A stretch of 64,000 bases of DNA from Moraxella osloensis (GTDB lineage: Bacteria > Pseudomonadota > Gammaproteobacteria > Pseudomonadales > Moraxellaceae): assembly GCF_009867135.1 (NCBI RefSeq), contig NZ_CP047226.1, positions 2,294,001 through 2,358,000 on the forward strand, given 5' to 3'. Position numbers and translations under genes: made by a program. How positions within the stretch are numbered: position 1 is the first letter of the stretch; every line of letters starts with the position of its first letter. The notes under the pieces were generated by a model. The model was not told the DNA's origin and searched no databases. It saw only the letters and a list, made by a program, of their open reading frames with translations. This document shows, one piece after another, positions 56,313 through 64,000 of this stretch.

Positions 56313-57071
56313 ATGTTAGCAAAACGAATTATCCCTTGCCTTGATGTTGACAATGGTCGGGTAGTCAAAGGTGTGCAATTTGTCGACATCAAAGACGCGG
56401 GCGACCCTGTTGAAGTGGCGCAGCGCTACAACGAACAAGGCGCGGATGAAATCACTTTTTTGGATATCACCGCTACCCATCATGGACGCGACACCACCTA
56501 TCACACGGTTGAACGCATGGCAGAAACCGTATTTGTACCGCTGACCGTGGGCGGCGGGGTGCGTAAAGTCGATGACATTCGTCACTTGCTAAACGCGGGT
56601 GCGGATAAAGTATCGATTAATTCAGCGGCAATTTTTAACCCTGAATTTGTCGGTGAAGCGGCAGCGCGTTTTGGCAGTCAGTGTATCGTAGTAGCGATTG
56701 ATGCCAAAAAAGTGGCTGACAATCAATGGGAAATCTTTACCCATGGGGGACGCAAAGCGACTGGCATTGATGCGGTGGCATGGGCGGTCAAAATGGCAGG
56801 GTTTGGGGCGGGTGAACTGCTTGTGACCTCGATGGACTCAGATGGTACCAAAAACGGCTATGATATTGCTTTGATGAAACGCATTACCGATAGCGTGAAT
56901 GTGCCAGTGATTGCGTCAGGTGGCGTCGGTAATTTGCAACACTTGGCAGATGGGGTGCTGCAAGGCGGTGTTGATGCGGTACTAGCAGCGAGTATTTTCC
57001 ATTTTGGCGAATATACCGTGGGGGAAGCCAAGCAGTTTATGGCACAGCAAGGCATTGAAATGCGTTTGTAA
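56313..57071 (+). CDS. hisF: Imidazole glycerol phosphate synthase, cyclase subunit
   Basis: HisF closes the imidazole ring in histidine synthesis, using ammonia from HisH. The 252-residue TIM barrel shows [23 protein letters not shown] with catalytic Asp near 11, [28 protein letters not shown], and DGTKNGYD near 176, followed by [18 protein letters not shown] lies before the ATG. The other his genes are not next to it, so the pathway is split in this genome. Confidence 0.97.
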   Translation: MLAKRIIPCLDVDNGRVVKGVQFVDIKDAGDPVEVAQRYNEQGADEITFLDITATHHGRDTTYHTVERMAETVFVPLTVGGGVRKVDDIRHLLNAGADKVSINSAAIFNPEFVGEAAARFGSQCIVVAIDAKKVADNQWEIFTHGGRKATGIDAVAWAVKMAGFGAGELLVTSMDSDGTKNGYDIALMKRITDSVNVPVIASGGVGNLQHLADGVLQGGVDAVLAASIFHFGEYTVGEAKQFMAQQGIEMRL

Positions 57072-57189
57072 CGGCGCGCCTTGTGAGAACGATAGCCGCT
57101 TAGTAATAACTAAAAGGGCACAACAAAAAATAGCCCAAACTAGCCAAAACTGCTATGATATTGGCATTTTCGATAATGACTAAATTGCC

Positions 57190-58101
57190 ATGTTTCCACT
57201 AATTTTAACTCACCCGCAATGGGATCCTGTCGCTCTGCATTTGGGACCTATCCAAGCCCACTGGTACGGGCTGATGTATTTACTGGCTTTTGCTGCCGCT
57301 TATGCGTTGGCTTGGTATCGCACTAAATCACGCCCAGACTGGAATGCCGACATGGTCGCTGACTTGGTATTTTATGGGGCGATGGGCGTGATTCTAGGCG
57401 GTCGTATCGGCTATGTGCTGTTTTATCAATTAAGCGAATTTTTAGCCAATCCGATGTATTTGTTCAAAATCAACCAAGGCGGCATGTCGTTTCATGGGGG
57501 ATTTTTGGGTGTCGCCATCGCAATGCTATTTTTTGCCCGCAAATATCAAAAGAACATTTGGAATGTGCTAGATTTTATTATTCCCTGCGTGCCAACCGGA
57601 CTGCTGTTTGGGCGTATTGGCAATTTTATCAATGGCGAATTGTGGGGTCGGGTGTCTGACGGCGGTTACAACTGGCTGATGCTGTTCCCGCAAGCGGTCA
57701 ATGAAGACAATGAGCTACTCAAACAAACCCCTGCCCTGCAAAGCCTTGCGCAGACCTTTATGATTGATGGCAACAATTATTTGTTACTTCCCCGCCATCC
57801 GTCACAGCTGTATCAGGCTTTTACCGAAGGGGTGGTGCTGTTTGTTTTGGTTTGGTGGTTTGCCAGTCGGCCGCGTCCGCGTATGGCAGTCAGTGGCTTA
57901 TTCGTGATGGGCTACGGTATTGCGCGTTTTATTACCGAATTCTTCCGCCAACCTGATGCTGACCAAGGTTTTATTTTATTAGGGTGGATGACAAAAGGGC
58001 AAATGTTAAGCCTACCGATGATTATCGGCGGTTTGGTTTTATTGATTTGGGCGTATAAAAACCAAATCTATGATTGGGGCCATCAAAAGAATGTGGACTA
58101 A
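57190..58101 (+). CDS. lgt: Prolipoprotein diacylglyceryl transferase
   Basis: Lgt attaches diacylglycerol to the lipobox Cys of prolipoproteins at the inner membrane. The 303-residue protein has seven hydrophobic segments, HWYGLMYLLAF near 26, GGRIGYVLFYQL near 72, the Lgt signature GLLFGRIGNFINGELWGR near 138, and PSQLYQAFTEGVVLF near 205. It heads a lgt-thyA-folA row. lnt, which adds the third acyl chain, is 2.2 kb away on the other strand. Confidence 0.97.
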   Translation: MFPLILTHPQWDPVALHLGPIQAHWYGLMYLLAFAAAYALAWYRTKSRPDWNADMVADLVFYGAMGVILGGRIGYVLFYQLSEFLANPMYLFKINQGGMSFHGGFLGVAIAMLFFARKYQKNIWNVLDFIIPCVPTGLLFGRIGNFINGELWGRVSDGGYNWLMLFPQAVNEDNELLKQTPALQSLAQTFMIDGNNYLLLPRHPSQLYQAFTEGVVLFVLVWWFASRPRPRMAVSGLFVMGYGIARFITEFFRQPDADQGFILLGWMTKGQMLSLPMIIGGLVLLIWAYKNQIYDWGHQKNVD

Positions 58102-58132
58102 CAAAGAAAACTAACCAAGGAACTCATCACGC

Positions 58133-58993
58133 ATGATTACGTCAAAAAACGAACAAGCCTATTTGGATTTACTTAAACTGGTGCTAGCCAACGGCATACA
58201 AAAAGGCGATCGTACGGGCACGGGTACCATCAGCTATTTTGGCGCGCAGATGCGGTTTGATTTGAATGAGGGTTTTCCACTACTGACCACCAAAAAAATC
58301 CATACCAAAAGCGTGATTTATGAGCTGCTTTGGTTTTTAAAAGGCGATACCCATGTCCAATACTTGCAGGACAATGGCGTACGCATTTGGAATGAATGGG
58401 CAACCGCCGAGCAAACTGCCCGCTTTGGCAAGCCTGAAGGCGAACTTGGCGCGGTGTACGGACACCAGTGGCGCAACTTCGGGGCAAGCAAAAAAGCGGA
58501 CGGCAGCTACCATTCAGACGGTTTTGACCAAATCAGTTGGGTGGTGAATGAAATCAAAAACAACCCAAACTCGCGCCGTTTGATTATCTCTGGCTGGAAT
58601 CCTTTGGAGGCCAACGAAGTGGCCTTGCCCCCTTGTCATACCCTGTTTCAGTTTTTTGTCGCCGATGGCAAATTATCTTGTCAGTTGTACCAACGCTCGG
58701 CGGATTTGTTTTTGGGTGTACCTTTTAACATTGCCAGCTATGCCTTGCTTACCCATATGATAGCCCATGTGACCGGGCTTGGCGTCGGTGAGTTTGTGTG
58801 GACGGGCGGTGATTGTCATATCTATAACAACCATCTACAGCAAGTGCATGAGCAGCTTAGCCGCGAGCCGTTTGCCCTACCAAAACTTTGGCTCAATCCT
58901 GACATTACTGACATTTTTGCGTTTGATTTTAACGATATAAAAATTGAAAATTATCAAAGCCATGCCACAATTAAGGCTGAAGTCTCCGTATAA
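58133..58993 (+). CDS. thyA: Thymidylate synthase
   Basis: ThyA makes dTMP from dUMP with methylene-tetrahydrofolate. The 286-residue protein has [18 protein letters not shown] near 24, [13 protein letters not shown], the catalytic [12 protein letters not shown] with Cys at 168, and [19 protein letters not shown]. It is about 20 residues longer than E. coli ThyA because of a loop near 95-130. It precedes folA by 43 bases, an arrangement that regenerates the folate product. Confidence 0.97.
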   Translation: MITSKNEQAYLDLLKLVLANGIQKGDRTGTGTISYFGAQMRFDLNEGFPLLTTKKIHTKSVIYELLWFLKGDTHVQYLQDNGVRIWNEWATAEQTARFGKPEGELGAVYGHQWRNFGASKKADGSYHSDGFDQISWVVNEIKNNPNSRRLIISGWNPLEANEVALPPCHTLFQFFVADGKLSCQLYQRSADLFLGVPFNIASYALLTHMIAHVTGLGVGEFVWTGGDCHIYNNHLQQVHEQLSREPFALPKLWLNPDITDIFAFDFNDIKIENYQSHATIKAEVSV

Positions 58994-59036
58994 GCTTGCA
59001 GCCCAATGCCAAAACTCACAGCAATAAGGATAAATC

Positions 59037-59564
59037 ATGAGTTATTCTAATGTGGAAGTCGCCCAAATCGTGGCGATGAGCCAAAACCGCGCCATTGGCA
59101 AAGACAATCAATTGCCTTGGCATATATCTGAGGACTTGAAACATTTTAAAAAACATACTAATGGCGGTATCGTGATTATGGGTCGTAAGACCTTTGAATC
59201 CATGGGGGCAAAACCCCTGCCCAACCGTACCAATTTTGTGATTACCACCAACTTGGATTACCAAGTAGATGATGATGCCGTCATTGTGATGCACAACCTA
59301 GATGACGCACTGACCCAAGCCTCGTCGCTCGCCCATGGTAAAGGTTTGCAAACGATTTGGGTAATTGGTGGCGAAAAAGTCTTCCAACAAGCCCTACTGT
59401 TTAGTGATCGCTTAGAAATCACCCAGGTCGATACCGTGATTGACAACGCAGCGGCGTTTTATCCAGAGATTACCACTGATTTTGTCAAAACATCAGAAAG
59501 TGAAAAAGTAACGGATGAACAAAGCGGGTTAAGCTATCAGTTTGTCACTTACCAAAAAGCTTAA
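59037..59564 (+). CDS. folA: Dihydrofolate reductase
   Basis: DHFR reduces dihydrofolate to tetrahydrofolate, the partner reaction of ThyA, and is the trimethoprim target. The 175-residue enzyme shows AMSQNRAIGKDNQLPWHISEDLKHFK near 12-37, GRKTFES near 57, and IWVIGGEKVFQQAL near 108. AAGGA precedes the ATG. A terminator follows 26 bases after the stop. Confidence 0.97.
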   Translation: MSYSNVEVAQIVAMSQNRAIGKDNQLPWHISEDLKHFKKHTNGGIVIMGRKTFESMGAKPLPNRTNFVITTNLDYQVDDDAVIVMHNLDDALTQASSLAHGKGLQTIWVIGGEKVFQQALLFSDRLEITQVDTVIDNAAAFYPEITTDFVKTSESEKVTDEQSGLSYQFVTYQKA

Positions 59565-59589
59565 GCTTGACAGTGACGACTTAGCGCAC

Positions 59590-59620
59590 AAAAAAACCAC
59601 GTTATCTAACATGGTTTTTT
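59590..59620. terminator. Bidirectional terminator between folA and the Ala/Thr-rich gene
   Basis: A stem AAAAAACCACGTTA/TAACATGGTTTTTT with a 2- to 3-base loop and one mismatch separates convergent genes. Confidence 0.82.
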
Positions 59621-59638
59621 TATGCAGACATCAATGTA

Positions 59639-60127
59639 TTATTTTGATTGTTCTTGAGATTTGACCGCTGAGGCAACAGGTGGTGCGATATTTGGGGTGT
59701 CACCTGTTTTGGCTTTAATCTCTGCTTTGGCTTCAGCCGTTGAGGCATTGCGCGCTTCAATGGTCGATGTTTTTGCAGTAGCCGTTGGTGCAGAAGATGG
59801 CGTCATAGAAGCATTGTCTGGGCTAGCAACCGTGGCATTTGGACCTGTTGCGGTGTCTGCATTGGCAGTGGCGGTGGTGGTTTCACCCGCTGCAGGTGAG
59901 GTTGCCGCAGGCGTCGAACCCGCTGGTTTGGCAGCGGCAGCAGCAGATGCAGCGGCTTTGGCTTCCACTTCAGCATTGAGTTTTGCAACGTCAACGTGGT
60001 TACCAGCGGGGCGAACAATTGCTGAAATAAGGATTAATAAAACCACGCCTAGAAACGCTAAAACGCCAATTAAAGAGTAACTAAGTTCTTTTTTGACATT
60101 GTTTTCCACGACTTCATGATGAGCCAT
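59639..60127 (-). CDS. Ala/Thr-rich single-pass membrane protein
   Basis: The 162-residue protein has a short cytoplasmic N-terminus (MAHHEVVENNVKKELS), one hydrophobic helix near residues 18-37, and a low-complexity periplasmic tail of Ala, Thr, Pro and Lys repeats. I recognise no enzyme domain. GAGG lies before the ATG at 60127; a GTG at 60139 adds 4 residues. It may be a structural or anchoring envelope protein, but that is a guess. It converges on folA. Confidence 0.7.
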   Translation of the reverse strand: MAHHEVVENNVKKELSYSLIGVLAFLGVVLLILISAIVRPAGNHVDVAKLNAEVEAKAAASAAAAAKPAGSTPAATSPAAGETTTATANADTATGPNATVASPDNASMTPSSAPTATAKTSTIEARNASTAEAKAEIKAKTGDTPNIAPPVASAVKSQEQSK

Positions 60128-60273
60128 CGTAAACCTCACTGTAAATCATTGGGGCAAGAGTTGTTGAATCTAAATGAATTCAAGTCTAATTTTTAACTAT
60201 TATACGGAACTTTGTAACCATTATATACTAAATTTTTGCAATGGGTGACAAAACCTTACTGTATCTAAGGTTT

Positions 60274-61851
60274 TTAACGTGTTTTACGAATCAGCCAACT
60301 AATCAGTAGCAATAGCGCTGCCAGTGCCAAGATAGGATAACTACCCCAGCGCATAAATGGCGTATTGCCAACGCGCGATTGAATTTCACCGCGTAGCACC
60401 GTGCGTTCAAAGGCTGGCGCTTTGGCAACAATATTGCCTTTATCATTGATAATGGCGGTCACGCCAGTATTGGTCGCGCGCATAAACCAGCGACCGGTTT
60501 CAATCGAGCGCATTTGCACCATTTGTAGATGCTGTAATGGACCTGCCGATGTGCCAAACCAAGCATCATTGGATACGGTCAATAAAAAGTCGGTATTTTT
60601 GGCATTGCGGCGGGTGGTATCAGGATAGGCGACTTCATAACAAATCGCCACCCCGACTGGGTGGTTTTTGACTTGCAAGGGCGCTTGGTGCGCAGACCCA
60701 CTGCGAAAACTCATGGTACCGCTCATCAAGTTTGGCAATGCCCAATCTAACATTCCTTCAAACGGGATATATTCGCCCACGGGTACCAAATTTTGTTTCT
60801 TGTATAAGCCTTTGGCATCGGCGCCCAAAGCAATCACACTGTTGTAAAATGGCTCGTATTTATCAACCTTTGGGTCGTATTCATTGATGACATCCACATA
60901 CGGAATACCGGTGAGCCATGCGCTATTGCTTTCGCGGGCTTGGGCAGCAATTTGGCTGATAAAGGGCATGGCGTCGGTTTGAAACATCGGAATTGACGAC
61001 TCTGGCCATAAGATAATGTCCTGCCCCCATTCTGTTTTACTTAAGCCTGCATAGATACCCAGCGTTTGGATTTGGTACTCTTGCAGCCATTTTAAATCCT
61101 GCGGAATATTGCCTTGTACTAAGGAGACTTTCAGATTCGGCGTGCCTTTGGGGGTCGTCCATTGCGGGGCAATAAGCCACAGCGCAACGCTTGCCAGTAA
61201 CATCACAGACGATGGGATTAAATAACGGTATTTTTTTCGCGCCGCTTCCACCAGACTGGCTGAGACGAACACCGATACAAAGCTCAGCGCCAACACCCCA
61301 AAAATTGGCGCAAGGCTCGTCAGCCAAGGCTGCGCTGTATAAGCATAGCCCACAAATAGCCAAGGAAAACCCGTAAATAGCCAGGTCTTTAACCACTCTT
61401 GTACCACCCATAATGACGCAAAGCTTAGCGGCTGTTTCGCCACGAAGCGGTTAAAAATGACCGCCAAGGCACCATGAAACAATCCCATCCCTAAGCCAAC
61501 AAAACCAATCATCAGCAAGGCTAACAAGGTAGGGGTATCACCATAAGTATGGATGGAGGTAAACAACCAAAACGCACCCACGCTCCACAATCCCATGCCA
61601 TACATTTCACCAAGCCAAAACGCCCGCCAATTTGACATTGTGGGCAATAACAGCCAATACAGCACCAGTGGCGACAACAGTGCCACTATCCAAAAATCGT
61701 AAGGCGCTAAGGCGAAGACAAATGCCGCACCCGCAAGCCAAGCCAGCACCAGTTTGGGTAACAGGGGCTGTTTGGTATTTGCAGATTTGGCACTCTCGTG
61801 ATGAGATTGTACAGAAAGTTGCTTTTTTAGGGACTGGGTAGTAAGACGCAT
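60274..61851 (-). CDS. lnt: Apolipoprotein N-acyltransferase
   Basis: Lnt adds the N-terminal acyl chain to lipoproteins at the outer face of the inner membrane. The 525-residue protein has several membrane helices in the first 220 residues, then a nitrilase domain with LWPESSIP (Glu), a Lys in KKQNLVPVGEYIPFE, and VGVAICYEVAYPD (catalytic Cys), followed by NDAWFGTSAGPLQHL and RATNTGVTA. corC lies 52 bases upstream, the order also seen in E. coli. Confidence 0.96.
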   Translation of the reverse strand: MRLTTQSLKKQLSVQSHHESAKSANTKQPLLPKLVLAWLAGAAFVFALAPYDFWIVALLSPLVLYWLLLPTMSNWRAFWLGEMYGMGLWSVGAFWLFTSIHTYGDTPTLLALLMIGFVGLGMGLFHGALAVIFNRFVAKQPLSFASLWVVQEWLKTWLFTGFPWLFVGYAYTAQPWLTSLAPIFGVLALSFVSVFVSASLVEAARKKYRYLIPSSVMLLASVALWLIAPQWTTPKGTPNLKVSLVQGNIPQDLKWLQEYQIQTLGIYAGLSKTEWGQDIILWPESSIPMFQTDAMPFISQIAAQARESNSAWLTGIPYVDVINEYDPKVDKYEPFYNSVIALGADAKGLYKKQNLVPVGEYIPFEGMLDWALPNLMSGTMSFRSGSAHQAPLQVKNHPVGVAICYEVAYPDTTRRNAKNTDFLLTVSNDAWFGTSAGPLQHLQMVQMRSIETGRWFMRATNTGVTAIINDKGNIVAKAPAFERTVLRGEIQSRVGNTPFMRWGSYPILALAALLLLISWLIRKTR

Positions 61852-61903
61852 TGGCGAGTATTGCCTTTAGGGTTAAACGGTTTTGCAAACATAAGTAATG
61901 GGA

Positions 61904-62803
61904 CTAATCGTCGAGCTGATTATACCCTTTAACCAGTTCAATTTCTTGGATAAATCGACCATCTGCTGACAATACTGTCAAACGACAATCGTCAATAAAG
62001 ACCGTTTGACCCAACACCTCATTGACTTCGCCAAGCTCTTGCATGACCAGTCCGCCCATACTGGCGACATCCTCACTATCAAAATGGGTACCTAGCTGTT
62101 CATTACAGTCTGAGACTGAGGTGATGGATTGCACAATCCATGTATCAGGCTGGTTGGGTACAGGCACTATATGATTGATATCGGTATCTTCTTCGATGTC
62201 GTCATGCTCATCGATGATATCACCGACAATTTCCTCGAGTAAATCTTCCATCGTCACCACGCCTGCTGTCACCCCAAACTCATCGATGACGATTGCCATA
62301 TGAATTTGGTTTTTTTGAAATAGACGCAGCAGGTTGTCAGAACGCGCAGTTTCACTGATATAAATTGGCTGGCGTACAATCGCTTCAAGATTAAAATGAT
62401 CAATGTTTTGACCTTGCGCCTTGGCGACCAAAAATGGAATTAAATCTTTGGCAAGTAAGATACCCATCACTGTGTCTTTGTTGTCATCGGTAAATACAGG
62501 ATAACGCGAGTGGGCGGTTTCCATATAGAGCGACATGATGTCTTGCAAGTTTTGGTGCTGGGTGATGCCTGCAACGTGGCTGACAGGGGTCATGATTTCT
62601 CGCACTTGAATAGCGGGTAAATCTAAGACACCCTCTAACATATCGACGGTGTCGGGCGCCAAAAATCGACGTGAATCATGTACCAATTTGACTAGTTCAT
62701 CACGGGTTTCAGGGGCGGTGGATAGCCAGCGTTTTAGACCGCGTGACCAGCTACTGCCTTGCTGTTTGTTTGACAGGTGTGAACTCGAATTGTCGTCTGA
62801 CAT
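61904..62803 (-). CDS. corC: CorC/HlyC-family CBS-domain protein
   Basis: This 299-residue protein is of the CorC (YbeX) type, linked to Mg/Co efflux or envelope homeostasis. It has two CBS domains (with VREIMTPVSHVAGI near 68 and an IDEFGVTAGVVTMEDLLEEIVGDI near 175), then a CorC_HlyC domain ending in GGLVMQELGEV. I chose the ATG at 62803 because MSDDNSSSHLSNK resembles family N-termini; an ATG at 62821 adds six residues. It lies upstream of lnt, probably co-transcribed. Confidence 0.93.
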   Translation of the reverse strand: MSDDNSSSHLSNKQQGSSWSRGLKRWLSTAPETRDELVKLVHDSRRFLAPDTVDMLEGVLDLPAIQVREIMTPVSHVAGITQHQNLQDIMSLYMETAHSRYPVFTDDNKDTVMGILLAKDLIPFLVAKAQGQNIDHFNLEAIVRQPIYISETARSDNLLRLFQKNQIHMAIVIDEFGVTAGVVTMEDLLEEIVGDIIDEHDDIEEDTDINHIVPVPNQPDTWIVQSITSVSDCNEQLGTHFDSEDVASMGGLVMQELGEVNEVLGQTVFIDDCRLTVLSADGRFIQEIELVKGYNQLDD

Positions 62804-62959
62804 AGCCGACGAGACCCTCATATGGCGAAAGATTTTTTTACCTTACCTTAACCCCATGATGATTGCAATGGTATTTTTCTTAATTTTATTGTATTTATTG
62901 GCTGATTTTACCCATCCATCAGCGTGCTCGGTGCTAGTAAAGCCTCGAATAAACAAGCA

Positions 62960-63433
62960 CTATTGGCGAATCCAATGAATCACCCGTTCTTCTTGCTCTA
63001 GCTCAGAGACCTCTGTTTCAGACTGACAGCGTCCCGCCACGCTGATATTTTTTTGGCGCATCATGGCTTGTGTCACGGCGGCATCTTGAGTGAGCAATAA
63101 ATGCCAGCTTGGCAGTGGTTGCCCGTAGTACAAGCGCTTGTAGGCGCAGCTTGCCGGTAGCCAGTACATCTCGCCAATGTTATCGATGGTTAGGCTGATG
63201 CAGTCGGGCACATAGTCGCGCCTTGTTGGGTAATGTTGGCAAGCCCCTGTGGCACAATCAAGCAGTCGACAGGCGACATCACTGTATTCAACTTCATCGG
63301 TGTCATCGTCTTTAAATTTAATCAAACAACACGCCCCACAGCCATCGCACAAGGCTTCCCATTCATCTTGGGTCAGTTGTTCTAACGAAAATCGCTCCCA
63401 AAATTGCGGGCGTAAGGTAACAGATTGGCTCAT
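62960..63433 (-). CDS. YcgN-family Cys-cluster protein (UPF0260)
   Basis: The 157-residue protein shows the UPF0260 Cys cluster: CDGCGACC near residue 29, CRLLDCATGACQHY near 55 and DCISL near 76. This family resembles Fe-S or zinc Cys-rich proteins without a known activity. The C-terminal half is Glu-rich and ends near VIHWIRQ. No gene partner is obvious. Confidence 0.9.
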   Translation of the reverse strand: MSQSVTLRPQFWERFSLEQLTQDEWEALCDGCGACCLIKFKDDDTDEVEYSDVACRLLDCATGACQHYPTRRDYVPDCISLTIDNIGEMYWLPASCAYKRLYYGQPLPSWHLLLTQDAAVTQAMMRQKNISVAGRCQSETEVSELEQEERVIHWIRQ

Positions 63434-63638
63434 TATTTTTTCAACTTTTGGCTTGTATAAAACAGTGACAGTATTATAACGGAAAAGGCGATGATTTCAG
63501 TATACAGTAGTGCCTGTATTAACCGTTGCACTGACTTGCCACGCTCTCATTAGCGTATGAATCCAGCGTTTTTATAACGCCAGCTTTTTATAACAATAGC
63601 AATCAATCATATCATTTACCATAACATAAGGATTTATG

Positions 63639-64000
63639 ATGCCAATTCAAATTTTACAACTCGAATCTACCACCACCGATGGCGTGGAGCTCAAAAGCTA
63701 TGTCTGTCTACCAGAATCAGCTAGCCACGATAACCCTGCCCCAGCGATTTTGGTGGCGCCTGAATGGTGGGGCGCCGCCGCGCACCCACAAAAAGTCACT
63801 GAGCGTTTAGCCGAAGCGGGTTTTGCTGCCGTCGCCATGGATGTGTATGGCGAAGGTAAACTGACCACAGATGCTGCTCAAGCCAATGAATGGATGAGCC
63901 AAATGCTCGCTGACCAAGACATGTTGATGGCGCGTTGTAAACTCATTATGGATGACTTTACTGACCTTGAAGCTGTTGACACAAACCGTCTGGGTGCGAT
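63639..64000 (+). CDS. Dienelactone hydrolase-family protein, N-terminal part
   Basis: An AAGGA site precedes two adjacent ATG codons (63636 and 63639); the second is better spaced. The 120 visible residues include APAILVAPEWWGAAAHPQK and AVAMDVYGEGK, the oxyanion and loop regions of dienelactone hydrolase-like alpha/beta hydrolases. The catalytic Cys or Ser motif lies beyond the window edge. Substrate is not known. Confidence 0.88.
   Translation, partial: MPIQILQLESTTTDGVELKSYVCLPESASHDNPAPAILVAPEWWGAAAHPQKVTERLAEAGFAAVAMDVYGEGKLTTDAAQANEWMSQMLADQDMLMARCKLIMDDFTDLEAVDTNRLGA

Overview
The window reads as ordinary chromosome of a Moraxellaceae gammaproteobacterium. A Moraxella, perhaps close to M. 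osloensis, is my best guess; Psychrobacter is the alternative. The basis is the glutamyl-tRNA synthetase type, the ribH-nusB-thiL-pgpA and lepA-lepB-rnc-era-recO-pdxJ orders, an OmpA-type major outer-membrane protein, PhoBR and a moderate G+C content. The genus is inference. About 60 genes, two tRNAs, two insertion sequences and one miniature element are supported. I see no prophage, CRISPR array, toxin gene cluster or secretion system.

Layout. 1-8.3 kb: an unrecognised two-gene unit at the left edge, yheV-prlC, a nuclease/phosphatase-fold protein, a repeat-rich spacer and rnr. 8.6-9.7 kb: a complete IS4/IS701-like element with clear ends. 9.8-14.2 kb: rlmH, a ring-opening dioxygenase, a Bcr/CflA exporter, psd and dtd. 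14.3-16.7 kb: phoB and phoR behind a good Pho box, with a 171-bp MITE between them. 16.7-19.4 kb: dadA, an IS5-family element whose ends match the MITE, and mscL. 19.6-24 kb: typA, ompA and a type IV pseudopilin. 24-31 kb: the lepA-to-pdxJ operon. 31-40.4 kb: yjdM, a YgfZ-like protein, a BaiN/HI0933 flavoprotein, acs, the glutathione formaldehyde-detoxification pair and a ferredoxin-type glutamate synthase homologue. 40.5-48.3 kb: glmS, glmU, pgpA, thiL, nusB, ribH and gltX. 48.5-56.2 kb: DedA, tRNA-Ala and tRNA-Glu, YdjM, YchJ, an aminotransferase, a deacetylase/amidotransferase pair, a candidate small RNA, a DUF3800 gene and thrB. 56.3-64 kb: hisF, lgt-thyA-folA, an Ala/Thr-rich membrane protein, lnt, corC, a YcgN-type protein and the start of a dienelactone hydrolase.

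How genes work together. The operons are classical: lepA-lepB-DUF4845-rnc-era-recO-pdxJ couples translation, secretion and RNA processing, and ribH-nusB-thiL-pgpA couples riboflavin and thiamine cofactors with antitermination and lipid synthesis. glmS and glmU feed UDP-GlcNAc synthesis. The formaldehyde dehydrogenase and S-formylglutathione hydrolase make two consecutive steps of one pathway. lgt and lnt act at opposite ends of lipoprotein maturation.

The least ordinary items are: an orphan promoter plus intrinsic terminator on the + strand at 54.36-54.47 kb that looks like an undescribed small RNA; the MITE splitting phoB from phoR and its likely driver IS only 2.8 kb away; and several in-frame short tandem repeats (thiL, the BaiN-like gene) and non-coding ones (5.26-5.44 kb). 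I did not find a convincing new multi-gene system.
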